Assembly (NCBI GenBank): GCA_948099385.1
Contig: CANUEZ040000180.1
Location: 3,755,501 to 3,819,500, forward strand
Length of the DNA stretch: 64,000 bases
DNA from: Fasciola hepatica
Taxonomy: Eukaryota > Platyhelminthes > Trematoda > Plagiorchiida > Fasciolidae
Direction: 5' to 3'
Both the position numbers and the translations under genes were made by a program. Every line of letters begins with the position of its first letter. Positions within the stretch are counted from its first letter, which is position 1. Below the pieces are notes generated by a model. It saw only the letters and a program-made list of their open reading frames with translations, was not told the origin of the DNA and did no database searches. Shown here piece after piece: positions 36,510 through 49,334 of the stretch.

Positions 36510-37845
36510 CTATCTTTTAAATGAATAAATGGGAGTGATGGATGAATTAAATTAAAGTATATCGGTGAAACAAGAAATCAGCAGCTTGCGATGGTGAAAG
36601 GCTAGATCAGAAACCGTGCGGCATTGACCAAAATGTGTTGCAATAATTCATCGTTCATGGAATGAAGAGCATTGCTTAATATATTCGGTATACCTTAATG
36701 CTGACAGACTAGTGAAACGATTGATCTTTGTGTGTATCGAATGGAAAACGGATAGAATAATAACACTTGAAAGTCGAATACGGTACTGACCGAGGGGACT
36801 GCTGTGATATCATTTGATAGGCTCTATACTCAGATCACAGGTAAAATTTGAAATGACATAGAGAGAGGACTAGCAATCACCAACATTTTCGTTGAAATAG
36901 ATCAACTGAAATTCTGAATTTGCCTTATGACTCAGTGGGAAGACCGGGGAAGTTGGGGAGAGATGGCGATTTCACTCTCAAACTCGGGCGTGTACTCGTG
37001 TGCGCTTCGTCAAAGAAACGGTGTGTTGCCATCAGAGTTTTTAAACACTTTCTGGTCCTCATTCCCAGTTAACTTTTTGAACAATTGAGATGTATGATCA
37101 ACTTGTTAATGCTAAACTGATAAAAAGAAGAATAATTTTGATACCAACATATTGGCGGGCTGGCAATGTTTTGTCTGTTGAGTATGAAGATAATTGAGTG
37201 TGATTTACATTCCGAACGGCGAGGCATTGGATACATTGATACAAACTAGAAGAGATTACACTTAGGAATCGCAGGTTCTCAAACTTAGAACGGAATCATG
37301 TTCACTCCTCACTGATGGGACGCCAGATTATCACTCTTCTCTGTCGAGTTCTTTGGATAAATACTTTGATATGGGTGAACAGAAGGAGATACGTTCCACG
37401 TTTTGACAACAAATCTGTCGGTGGTATATAACCAGTCACCCAATTCGGATAATCAGGAACACTACAAATTATTCCACGTTTTTACATTTATTACCGATTC
37501 GCTTAAAATAGTGACTCCACACGCAATACCAGAACAAAAGAAATGTGTTCCGTTTTCCATCGACTTACTGAAATCACATTGGTGCCTGACATGACGGTTA
37601 CACTAGTTACTTTCACGTACAGCGATAAACAGCAGGATGAGCCCCATTGACCACTGCCTTCTTCACTACTTTGCGCGTAGCAGTAGAAAGAATGAATATA
37701 CAAGGTGGACAGGGATTAGGCCTAAAGGGCTGGGAAAATAAAAGAACCACCTAGCAACCAGTATATAGAAGACAGTCATTTTGTATAAATGTACATTGAT
37801 CAATCATTCTGATCCGACAAAAATGACAACACGATCGCTACTGTT
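36510..37845. other. No gene recognised
   Basis: AT-rich and stop-rich, with no repeat partner noticed. The minus-strand frame at 37503-37703 has no motif. Confidence 0.35.
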
Positions 37846-38037
37846 AAATATCCGCTGCCATACCCTTCAGCGTCAACAGTCAACTGGTTGAGGGGATCCT
37901 TTGAACCACGACCGCCGAAAAGTGTTGGACCTAAATTCCGTGAGTCAGATGTCCAGTTCGGCTCCGGTGAAGTGAGTATTTTATGCGCAGAAAGAGAAAA
38001 ATTTTCAGCTGCTAAATATTAAAATGATATACTCATC

Positions 38038-38555
38038 GATATCACCATCCGAAATGTCGTCATCCTGATCATTCGAATCATCAGCCGAAACATCATTACC
38101 ACCAAAATCACCAACAACTTCATAATCATTATCATCATCATCCGATTCATCAGCCGACTCATCATCATCATCGATAGCATCATCATCAACGGAATCATCA
38201 ACATCACCATCACCATCATCAAAATAATCATCATCAACATCATCGACAAAAAATAATCACTGTAATCGTTATCCGAAGCATCAACCGAATAAAAATGATA
38301 ATATTAATCATAATTATCAAAGTTATCCGAAACATCCACCGTTGAAACATCATTATCTTCGACGTTATCATCACCCAAAGGATGATGATGATCATCATCA
38401 TCACGATTATCATCCGAATCATCATCATCCGAATCATCATCATCGTCATCATCATCATCATCAACATAATCATCATCATCCTCCTCCTCCTCCTCCCCCT
38501 CCTCCTCCTCCTCATCATCATCATCATCCGAAACACCATCATCATCATCATCGTC

Positions 38556-38634
<79 letters not shown>

Positions 38635-38728
38635 CCATCATCATCGTCATCATCATCACCATCATCATCAGTATCACCGTCTTCTTGAAAATCAGCATCA
38701 TCGAAATCATCGTTTTGATGATTTTCAT
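38038..38728 (-). repeat. Long ATC/GAT trinucleotide array with interspersed variant units
   Basis: About 690 bases of ATC repeats (GAT on the minus strand). The purest part is near 38555-38630. The array is interrupted by TCCGAA-type units (TTCGGA on the minus strand) and a CTC run (glutamate codons on the minus strand) near 38478-38510. In the GAT phase the minus strand reads Asp-rich chains with VSD and DSDD words. One segment is open for 144 codons (38304-38738). A frameshift follows, and then a second Asp-rich open segment runs to about 38020. Flanks: repeat-like GC-richer sequence at 37870-38010, then the 3' end of the minus-strand RTE element about 200 bases beyond. Most likely an expanded microsatellite, not a gene. 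Confidence 0.9.
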
Positions 38729-38929
38729 GAGCTTTCAAATCATTATATCGCCGTCCCTGTCTCCATTGACCGAAGAGTAACGCATAAACTCTAACGGTGA
38801 GGTAGATTTGAGTTTACCGTACGCAACACATACCTCATCCAACGAAGTCTACTAATCCATATAAGCTGCCTTCGAATATTTCCGAACTAGTAGCAAATAC
38901 TCGATTTATCACCCCGGGATTTTAAACCC

Positions 38930-40130
38930 GATCATTCCGTGCAATCACAACGATACTACGTAAGCAGCGATGGTCGAACACCTCAGGGCAACGAAAATCC
39001 ACCACAGGCAGACCCCATGTCCTGCGACCATGAAACAGAACTGAATGGATCGCTGTACAGTAAATATGACCCTACACGTCTATCGAAATATCAGGTCAGC
39101 TCCACGAAAGCTTCAGCTTAGTCGTAAGCTGCTCCAGCTAAGGGAATGCGCATGTGTTCACATCTACCACCGTGCTTCTATCCACCATCAAACTGCCTCT
39201 GAAGTGAGCGAAGCGGCCGACATTTGTTAGCTTCTTCCCACCGAACATCAAGCAAAGAACTGTTGATGTCCAGTCTTTCAACATCAATTCAAACTTTGAA
39301 GGAGCAATGCGCATGCCGAATAGGGTTCCAGTTATTGCAAGTACATCCAGTGTGGATTGCTGACTTTCGGTGCATTCGAAAAAGCAAACATGGTCGTCGG
39401 TGTAATCTAGATCACGCAGATTTTCACCATTTGCCAGTTCGACGAGTACATCCGGATGATTTCACAGGGCATCCTCCAGTATCCCGTTAATGACGAAGTT
39501 AAACAGGATTGGTTGGATGGGATACCATTAGCAGACACCATGGGTTGATTGGCATGAACCGGATATTTCACAGTATACCCTCACGCGACCAGATATATGA
39601 GGGTACTTTGATCTTGGTAGATTCATGGACATTTGTGGCATACCTTTCAGGTGAAGAAGCTTGAACGGCGCTGTTCGAACAACCGAATCGAAGGTCCCTT
39701 TCAAGTTGAGGAAAACAATTATTTTTGGCCGACCGTGAGTGTGACGCTCCTCAGTTAATTGACGAAGAGTAGGAATCTGGTTGATGCATCTTTGACGTGG
39801 GTAGAATCCAGCTTGTTGTTCGCGGGTGCTCCTTTCACAATCCAATGTCACACGGTACAGGAAAACCGAAGCTAAGACTTTGGTGACTATCCAAATTAAA
39901 TTGATCCCACGATGAACATTATAAGCACTGCGTAGTCCCTTCTTGAATATGGGTGGCAGCAATGGCTTTCCCGATAATAACAGAATATGCTCCTCGTTGC
40001 AATTGCCGTGGAGCATTGTGGTGAACGATTTATCAAAATATCTCCACTTATTTGAAAAGTAATGGGCATGCCTTTGCTGTTCGCCCTGAATAGACTTTCC
40101 ACTTCTATTTCATGTAACTTCACTGATCTG
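38930..40130 (-). pseudogene. RTE-type non-LTR retrotransposon, reverse transcriptase to C-terminus, inactive
   Basis: On the minus strand the frame 40016-39528 reads PPIFKKGLRSAYNVHRGINL, IVTKVLASVFLYR, TREQQAGFYPRQRCINQI, TLRQLTEERHTHGRPKIIVF, then FLNLKGTFDSV and LLHLKGMP and SGRVRVYCEIS. These are reverse transcriptase blocks 1 to 4 of RTE elements. A stop falls in the GV.QG.PLSP block (VC then stop), followed by PILFNFVINGILE, LDYTDDHVCFFE at about 39385-39410, LTNVGRFAHFRGSL, STVVDVNTC and VFDHRCLRSIV at about 38958-38980. The catalytic pair is kept as YTDD. The block A aspartate, normally FLDLKGAFDSV, is Asn (FLN), so catalysis would be lost even without the stops. The 5' endonuclease is missing. 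The intact protein copies element RNA at a nicked target. Confidence 0.85.
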
Positions 40131-40134
40131 GGTT

Positions 40135-42850
40135 CTCTGTCTACTGGTATTGTGAATTAGTTTGAACAATTCTCGATTCTTACCTGAAGCAGCTGCTACT
40201 TCCATTTTCTTGGCTATCTCGACCTAACAATTATCCAGCACAACGATTAATGCAGTATGAAATTCCTTGTATTTGTGTATTTCGTGGGAAAATTTGGACC
40301 GGTGCTACTGGGGTGTCCAGACGGTAAACGAGGGATGAACACGGTTCTCAAACAGATCTTTCATATCAAACAAGAACCTGTCTGCAAGGCAGCTGAGTGG
40401 CTGAATGGAAGCCTATTCGCTTGGATCAGTTATTCTCCCATTAATTTTACCGACTGATTTGCCAGCCCAACTTCACCCCAAACCTGGAGGACCAGGAGGC
40501 TGCTTCGAGAGTTCTCTACCCACTGACATCCGAAGTATGATTGAAACCTGGTTAAACGCTCACATATAAGAGAGAGATTCCAGGTTTAAAACTCATATCA
40601 TCAATGACCAACTACAATATTGGATGAAATCGCTATCCTGACTCTGCGACTTGGATTGCACAAATATGCGAGGCCTCAATCACGAGTCTATAACAGTGAT
40701 ACTTGAATTTAATTTACAAACGGATGCTACTCCAAAAGTCATGCCTTTCGATGATAAACAAGTTCAGATGTCATATCCCTTCTATCCGCTGGTGCGTTTT
40801 GCCATTTGTTTCAATTCCGCATCTTCAGTGAGCCACTATTCTTTGGTGTTACCTGTATCAACGACAAAAATGCCCGCAAATATGTTTCCGCCGGACTGAG
40901 TTCACATGCACAAATACTGTCTTTCCTAAGGATTGATGTTACATATCTTCTTTCGTGAAATCTAGGATTTCTCATCAATATTTTATGGTGTTTTTTGTTC
41001 TTTAGCAATCCTATTCATGAAAGTGGGACACAGTTTGTGCGTTTGTTTCAAAACTGTACGCCCAAGTGTTGTTGTGATTACAGAATTTTGACCGTAGTAA
41101 TGCTAAATACCACCAAGATCGTCATTACTAGCCCCCATTGTCTCCGGCTAGTATGAACAATGTTTGCCAAGTAAAAGTCTCGGGGTATTTGTGCGTCACG
41201 TTTTTCTTGCCGAATTCACTTGATGTGTTCATTCAGCCCGGGATGGATGGACCATGTTCACAGGCGCATTGGATGACGACCCTTAAAGCCAAATTGGACA
41301 GGTTTGCATTACATCCACGGTTGAGCGTTGATTCATTAAAGTAAAGCATGTCATATAATGAAGGTCTTCATAAAATCGAAGATACATTCACCAGTAAAGT
41401 TTCAACGAAATACGACTAATACAAAATTTGTTTCGCATCCGGATAGATTATACAATTTTGATAAGAATGCCAATGTAAACCAAACACAACGGAGTACACC
41501 TCATTAAAATCTTGACACCGTTTCCCTTGTGTTGCTCATTTTCTTTTTCTTCTGGGAAGAACAGCTAAGCCTTTCAATCGATTCACTGGTCTGTACTACC
41601 AACTGGGGAGGTTGCATAATTTTCAAAGTCAACACTGAACAGAACAAAGAGATACGTTTGATAAAATGAGGAGAGAACTATGAATAAGCTTTTCTCGTGA
41701 TTTGGGACAACAAATGTGTATCGATGACCAACGAGTGAGACAGTCGACCTTAGAGTTTCGGCTGTGACCCGGGCTGTATGTCCAAATTGATGTGCAGTTT
41801 TGATACACGGTGGTGTACGTCCAAGTAGATTCTCGTAATGATCAGTCACGAGCAGATGAGCGAAAATTTGATATAAACGGTTAAAAGGCATTTTCCTTGG
41901 TTTTTGCTCTTGTGCGCTTCTCTATTCAGACGGTTTTACAATGTCACTGTTGTGTTCGTATAATAATTCATGAAAAGAACTCGTAGTGAATCTGTACGGC
42001 CTGAATCACTATGGGAAGGAAGCAAATACATGAGAATTCAGACAAAGTTAATTCAGGTAGAGGAGTACGGTGTTCATTGGGGACAGTGGCGTCGCACAAT
42101 TTTTCGGTACTGGCTATAAGTGAAGCCGAAAACGTGACCACTCGAATAAAAGGAAATCGGTAGATGTTGCTTGGGAATACATACCTAATTTATGTACAGA
42201 CAGTTTTCGCCGCACATCCGTTCGAAGGGCTTTTTTGGAATATGAAGACGGGAACGGCCTAGTCCTCACAAAATAGGCATCCTTTCGATTAGAGGCTTTG
42301 GTAGGCAAATTATTGGCCTTTTGGTCAATTTATTCAGTAATTTTTCCAACAGCTACTTGGAGCTACACATCAAATTTGAAGAAAGTCGGTTGAAACATCC
42401 CACCGTCGCCATTATTTTACGCGGGTTGCAATTGTCAAATGTCCAGGTGATTGGATTTTGCTCGTATATAAGTCCAACAGATGAAGCGAGAAGCACTGAA
42501 TCCCCAGTACAAAATTTGTCAGTGCAGAAAGAGTACTCATATCGCAATAGGCAGAGGTTCACTCTCAATCTGACTATTCACGAAAGTAAATCGTCCATTT
42601 TTATGTGGTAAAGTGAGATAAATATGATTAGAGATTAGTCTGGATTGACAGCTCCTAAAGTGCCTTTGATGGTAGAGGGAAACGTTTTCGGGTTAGTTCA
42701 GAAGTAGACAAATATTATCGTGGTTGGTATCAGTTCTCAGAATCTGATACCATTGGTATCGGATTGGGTAACATCAACCTGGAAGACTGGGTGAGCTCAA
42801 TTTTGTCCTATGATTTAAAAAGGTGATTCGCAATCAAGAACCCGTCATTG
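40135..42850. other. No gene recognised
   Basis: Several short frames (40257-40457 plus, 40651-40899 plus, 41583-41891 minus, 42321-42611 plus) show no family motif and no second copy. The first 150 bases might contain the degraded linker upstream of the RTE reverse transcriptase. Confidence 0.35.
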
Positions 42851-42854
42851 TAAC

Positions 42855-45235
42855 TTCATTCTGTTTGACCACAGCAAGTTGTGTTTCCGATTTGGACCAC
42901 CACTGGGGTGTGGGTTTCGAAACTCGTTGAGTGAAGCAACATTTGCAAGTGAAGCGACATATAAATTAGACATAGGATGTACTTATAAAGATTAGGAATC
43001 TTGCCGTCCACCCATAAATCTTTGGACACAAAGTGATGTTCTTTCTTGACACTAACACGGAAAACTGCCATCTTCGTCGCTGAACGCACTGCAGATTGTT
43101 TTGATACAGCATAATCCACGGTAGTATATTTTGCACTCCACTACATCGAAATACATATATTTTGCTTTCGTGACTGAATACACCAAAGTAACTATTTGCA
43201 TCTTGAGACATGTTTTCTTCCTGTTCTGGTGAATTAACCAAGGCTTCAGCAAACAGCATTCCTGTGTGATAGATATAATAAGGAAGAAAGTGGAAGCATT
43301 TGTGCAGTTATTCATGCAATATCTTTCTTGGAGATTGTTGCGCCCAGCACGAAATTACAAATCATGTTGGGAAAAAAGTACTTATATTGAACCGAAAGTG
43401 GCATGAATTATTATAAGAATTTTACAAATAAAAATCAATTTTGCGACATTGTCCCGTTGCTGTCCGGAACCATGTCAAATCATGTCCACTAAGGGAGTAC
43501 AGTTGAGAAATGATTTCCAGAACCACTCATGTGTAATAACCATGCCCATAAATTGGATGGGAAAAGGAGTAAGGTTAATTGTATCACAACGACAAAGTCA
43601 TGTGACCATACAGACATTTTTGTTGAGACAATGGATGCTTTCCTCAATGCATAACAGTGGTCCCGGTAAACCTGAGCAGTCAGACAATGTGACCCGAAAA
43701 GTGATGCTTCGGTCAACTCAGCGTTGCATTATCAGACTAAGAAGTGCGGCGACTAACCACGGAAAATGACGGTTAACAACAATGCCATCTTGCGACAGGT
43801 ATTTTGAATGATTTCAAAGTTCGGCGAGTAGCGTCTACTGCATGAGAACGGTTGTCGTTAGAGCACGTTCTACGTATTCATTGTCCGCTATTGTAAAATA
43901 CTACTGAGTCTCTCTAGCTAACTAACTTGATTGATTTTTTGCTATCACAAACACATGTGCATACACAATCGAGTCAGTCTTTGTTGGATGAGAGATAGAA
44001 TCTGTGCTCAAGCACAATTTCGTTATTTTGGTCTGCAAATACCGAATTCAATTCACGTTTCCCGTGACCCATGGACTAACTGGAGCCTCGGAATGATTGG
44101 CGGCTTTGTTGCTTATGGTCGGATGATATTTGACCGCTCGTCGTTTGTCTTAAACTGGGGCTGTTTTGTTTACTCGTTGCAGTTCTGTTTCCCACGAAAT
44201 CATTGAAAAGTAACTACGAACTTTCCTATATCTATCGGGATTTCAGTAATCCCATTCAGTTTATGTAATGCATGTAATTGCCGTCATTAGGCTTCATGTG
44301 AGCAAAACCTCTCACGATTGACAGCTCATGAGGAAAATTTGAAAATTTTGTTAATAAGATGGTCGTTTCTACCAGCTTTCAGATTGCTTAGTGACCGGAA
44401 CAGTTGATTCAGTTGGCAAGCACCATTAATCTTTCTGATTTTCCTGTTTGGTCTCTACATATAGATTCGATAATGAAGGGTTAAAAACCAAGTCAAGCTA
44501 TACATTTCACTTGGTAATATTTACTTTGTGGACTAAAATGGAGTGAGCGAGAGAGGAGATTAAAAACCCGGTACAATACAGGATCGAAATGTTTGCAAAC
44601 AGTCTGAGTTCTGAGCTGTGAGAATAATTCTGTTGTTTTCCAATTCCTTCTTTGCCAGTATTCGGGTTTAGGTGAACTCAGAGTGAAATTAGGTTTTGTA
44701 CATAACTAATATAAAACAAAATTTACTCACATATGCAATCAAAGGCATCAATTACAGCAACTTGTAGCTTCTCACACACATAAAACACTGAGTTCACACA
44801 TCAAGATGCCAATTTCGGCCGCTCTATAGTGTTTGGTTCAAAATAAGTCGAAGAAATTCTGAATGGATTTATTTGAAGCTCGTGCACTACACTTTCTTTT
44901 TCTGAAGTTACTTGATGAGTCAACTTTTCCTTTTCTTGATTCGTGTTTCTAAACCAATGATTGCAAACCAAATCGATAAGGAAACTCTCAATGATTCCAC
45001 TCTGCTTTCTCAACATAATCAAGGAATATATACTCTCTACTCCGGCGGAGATGGTGCATAACACTAATTTGTGTGTTCCCGGAGATACGTTCATTGACCT
45101 TACTGCTTCCGAATTAGACCCCACGTCTTATGTGCACGTCGAACAAAACCACATGCACAGATTTCTATCAACGACACACTTCTCGTTCGATACAAATCTC
45201 TCATGTGTTGTATTAGTATTCACTGGTTTACCTTA
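42855..45235. repeat. 2.4 kb dispersed repeat (partner 54890-57480)
   Basis: Matching landmarks in the same orientation are: ggtttcg.aac followed by gtgaagca.c (42916/54915); ttcttcctgttctg near 43213/55225; aggaagaaagtggaagca versus aggatagaggaagcac; cagtggtcccggtaa (43656/55805); agagcacgttctac versus agagcatgccatac; a CA-rich stretch followed by gtcagtctttg (43970/56125); and tgctttctcaacat or agctttctcaacac (45003/57285). Identity is about 70 to 75 percent. Frames such as 42966-43259 minus (SPEQEENMSQDANSYFGVFS) are broken in the partner. The class of the element is unknown. Confidence 0.75.
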
Positions 45236-45344
45236 GCAAGCATGCGAATGCCAATAAGGGTTCATCATTCGGCTAGAATGAAGGCAAGATTTACTGAAGG
45301 AAAAAGCAAATGAGAAACAGGGGAAAAGATTATCCATTCTCCAA

Positions 45345-47010
45345 CCTAGGTATTCTTTTCACTTTGCTGCTTTCAACGTCCACACACTTCCCCAAAACGG
45401 AGCAACAGGCTGCCTTAGCAAGGACTCTTGAAACCAATAACACAGACGTATGACGTGTCTCCGAAACACTCATAAAAGACCAACATTCAGTGTTAATACT
45501 TCGCTTTTCCAGATACAAGCTCTGCTTCTCGTTTCATTCTTCGCGTATCGGGTGATTCGGCGTCTAGTGCTCGTGGTCAGGCTGGCATTAGAATCGCTCT
45601 GAGAGTGAAGGCAGAGCATGCATTGTTCGACTGGATTCCAGTCAGCAGCCGTCTGTGTGCAGTTCGGTTGAGTGGTTTTGTGCATGTGAAAGCATTAGGC
45701 TGAAGTGCTGATGCCTGTTTTTCGTTTCTGTGGAAGCTCCAACTAACTGTAGCTCCCCTGAAGCTAAAGACGTATTCTATTGGGATTCGTCTTAACTGCG
45801 CCGCACAGTGCACTCGGAGGCCTGGACTAAACGCAGAGGAATATTGGAGGCCGATAAGCCTTTCCGGCTGATCGAATTGATAACGGCGATCGTTTCACTC
45901 AGCTATGTTCCGACCATGGACTATATCTCGAGAGTAAGAATTTATAGCAAAGAAAGTGTCACTGGCTATCCGAGCGTCCTTCTGCGCCTTCGCAGCGCTG
46001 GAATCACATCGACCATATTAATGTCGGTTGCCGCTGATGCGGATCAATTCAAGACTGTCGATCATTCTGGTCCACGTCTGTATACAATGGTCAAGCTCTT
46101 GTCGGCGAGAGCTTCAGCCTGTGCCTCGTCAGTGCTCGAAGCAACGCCAAACCGGATTTTCTCCCGTAGTTGCCTTTGGAGGATAACCGAAGATCTACTT
46201 TCCGGACAGAATTATCCACCAGGTTATCGATGCAGTTAAATTCCTAGGATTCAGAAGCGCCAAGGACAAGGAATTATCAGGCACTAAGTGGGGCTGTTGA
46301 TGCTACCCAAGGTCCAGCATTTAGACACACATAGGAACGACAGATATCTGCATCCTCAGTTGCACTGTTAGATGTGTGTAGATCGATTCCTCCGGAATCT
46401 GGACGCAATGAGGCACAGAGATGCCCTAAGCAGAAACTGACTTGAAGCCTGAGAAATGACGGTGAGCAGCGCTGGATTGCGAAGTTTAGGGAGATGGAAA
46501 AAGCTGTGGTGATTGGCACTACCCGCATTTTTCCGTCCGATTAGAAAAACCGGTCCACGTAAACCAAGCTTTAGATAATGGATCAAATAAGCAAACGGCT
46601 CACTGACACAAACTCAGTAGAGTCGTCTAATTAGTTAAGCGGAGCATTTCGAGGTGCACTTTTATTGACCTTTATCTTCTCCGGGTTTTCTCACTAGCTC
46701 AATAAGTACGGCCGTAGTTGTAGATACCGGTCGTCCGTCAGAAGCGGAGATCCATTGTGAGATAATTTATCTTAAACGACATAAGGCTACAGAAGCTGAT
46801 GGGCTGCCTCCATCTATCATCAATGATGGTTGCCCGTCACTTTTACTGGAGCTGATGAAACTTCCCGGTTTGAAATGGGAGAAAGAACAAGTGCCAAATA
46901 GATGTTGTGAATCGGTGGTCGTACCGATTTTCAAGAAAAGCAACAGGTCCTCCTGTGAAAATCACAGGGGCATGAGTCTGGCTAGCATCGCATCCAAACC
47001 GCTTATCTAA
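45345..47010 (+). pseudogene. RTE-type non-LTR retrotransposon, endonuclease through start of reverse transcriptase, inactive
   Basis: Pieces occur in the expected order on the plus strand. FAAFNVHTLPQNG (about 45360), then QQAALARTLETNNTDV and SETLIKD, fit the start of an APE-type endonuclease. SSARGQAGIRIALRVKAEHA and LFDWIPVSSRLCAVRLSG (45570-45680) continue it. EQRWIAKFREMEKAVVIGTT (about 46464) is the linker. LKRHKATEADGLPPSIINDG and ESVVVPIFKKSNRSSCENHR, then GMSLASIASKPLI (46752-47010), are the start of the reverse transcriptase, ending at TAA. At least four frameshifts and stops separate them. The YADD part is missing. The copy complements the minus-strand RTE at 38.9-40.1 kb, which keeps only the later part. 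The intact endonuclease nicks target DNA. Confidence 0.8.
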
Positions 47011-47014
47011 CGCT

Positions 47015-49330
47015 GTGCAGTACAGAAGAATCATGCAGGGCAAGATAGCGTAGGTAAAAGACGGCCCACCGGGCAGCAACTCAGTGAAAGTGTAAGCAAT
47101 GTGGTCGTGATCACTGTGCAAACTGGCAGTCAAGAAACTTTCTGGCTGACAATGGATTGCAACTTTAGTCGTGAAATAAGAAACAGCTGTAGTTGGAACA
47201 TATACGAAGACAACCATTAAAGAATACAAGTGGTTTTGATGAGAAACCCATCGGACTAAGCATGGGTCGACTTGAGTGAATGAATTAGATGACACGTGCG
47301 TTGGTCTGCAGGTGAACATCGTCGTGCTGTTGAGTGGCTCAGGGGGCATCGAGACTGACGCTGCGAGATCGACCCAGGTGTACGAGGGTCCTTGCGATGG
47401 ACGTAATGACCCGGGAGAGTTTTTATCCACTGGGAGACTGTTACTTAGGGGATTCAAAGGGGGAAATTTAGGCATAGAATATACACCAAAAATACCGTAT
47501 TATTGCGGAACCATAGGCTATATCAGCGCAACAAAAGCATGATGAAGGAATCTCAGCACTACTCACAAGTAGGCTGTCAAAGAATACAAATAACCACGAA
47601 TTACAGATCCCAATTCTCTGTGTTGCAAGTACCATCGAGAACTAATGATTAGTTTTCTTCATTTTTATTGCTTACGTTCAGTCACCATAGTGCTCCATTT
47701 ACCCAACGGCTCCGTCCACATTACCGCAGCAGTCGAATAAACCAATTCTAGATAGTTACATGCATTCGGGTTAACCGTAACTGATTTGCTCATGATACTC
47801 GCTCACGCTGTGGCGCAGTATGGTTTTACACGGACATTTCGGTAGGTTAGCATGGTTAACATGATACTTCAGCATGCCACAGTGGTTCCACTGGGGTTGA
47901 CCTTTATAGAAGCTTGGTTACACGACCAATCGATACAAATTCGGTCCTGCTGTCTCATCGTGGTTTGGATTATTCGACAGCTCACCTTTACGAGATGTTT
48001 CAAGCACGTACCGCATGGTTTCCTGTGTTTGATAAGTTAACAAAGGTTACGGTTGTTGACTGCACATTTTGCAACCGTGCTTATTTGGCAGAAAATCGTT
48101 TCGTTATAAAAACTGTTGCTAGCATTCAACAGATGACATCACTGCACATCCCACTTAGCAAATTTACAAAGATTTTTGTTAACAGGCCCAAAAGAGCAAA
48201 GATAACTTTTAAAACCAGTCCCGATGGTTATCAAAAGTAACACAATAAGGTTAACCGTACTTCATATATCAATATGCGTTGGTCTTAAATAGGGCCATGT
48301 TTGAGTAGAGGCCCAGTGTTTCTTGTACTAACTCAAAATATGTTGAATGCATTTTGTCTGATAGATACAAGGGGCAATTATTCGTGATTTGTGGTCCGCA
48401 TGCAAGCACGCGCGCGCTTACACACAAACACAAAACATCTACAGGCAATTGTGGAAAGTGGACATCGGGTTATGAGCATGATTTTCCAGATTTAGCACAG
48501 ACCGTGGTCGAGAAAACAAATGTTGTCCCTTGGAAACCGCCAAGGAGAAAAGCCTCAATCAACCTGAGACAGTGATCTTTCACTGAAAACGCGTACCTTG
48601 CAGAAAAATAAAGTATATCGTCGCTGTAGTCAGGCGTGCAGTGGAACTGATTTTCATGAGCAGATCCCATTTTTCGAGCAGGGTGACTAGCACAGACTAG
48701 CACCAGATTTGAGAGCCCTTTGATACTCACCTGGGCATCGGAGTAAAAACTGCTCACTTCAATGAATATCTATCCCTAATCATTTTGCTAAGACAGAAAA
48801 TTAGCGGCACTAGAAGCAGAGAGATGTTCGGTCTACCAATAAGGGTTAGAACCAAAACTGCAATGCATCGGGTTTTGGAAAGTATTCTAATGGGCTGGTG
48901 GAAAATTGACATATTTTATTTGGTTGTGAATCCTGTTCAGGTATTAGGCTCATAATGAAGCAATTAAAACAATGAAGTGTCAGAATAATTGTGACACAGG
49001 GATTTAAAATACAGATGATGCATGGAAATTACGATTTGATTTTGACGGACTTTGTACACTGTTGGGTGATGAACACATATTTGGTCACCACCACACGACC
49101 ACAAAACAGCACGGATGAACCTATGCACAGAAACGAATCAGCGAGTGAGAAAATGGCCCAACGTAATACGACTTTGAAACAGAGTTAGGGACTGGAATGA
49201 TACTCTGAAAATTGTTTTGCATTTTAAAGTAACCGCCTGAGTTTATTTGAGTGATGAATGTTTGCCTACAATCATGTGAAAAAGAAGGTTTTGTGGGAAT
49301 AATTAATAATGTATTTCTGTGCCGCATTAT
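47015..49330. other. No gene recognised; possible further repeat at its start
   Basis: The minus strand from 47475 to 46843 is open for 210 codons. Its last third is antisense to the RTE remnant, so it is unlikely to be a real gene. The remainder (47020-47475) is GC-richer and may be another mobile fragment abutting the RTE piece. The plus frame 47914-48240 (108 codons, MVTRPIDTNSVLLSHRGLDY) is unrecognised. Confidence 0.3.
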
Positions 49331-49334
49331 TAGT

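Noticed and set aside
38018..38730. CRISPR-like array
   Set aside because: The period is three bases with no spacers; it is a microsatellite in eukaryotic-looking DNA.
38240..38794. Long poly-Met, poly-His and poly-Ile frames over the ATC array
   Set aside because: These are the alternative phases of a trinucleotide array and carry no independent information.
46843..47475. 210-codon minus-strand frame, the longest in the window
   Set aside because: Its downstream third is antisense to the plus-strand RTE reverse transcriptase remnant, and the rest has no motif. It is best explained as a shadow frame plus adjoining repeat.
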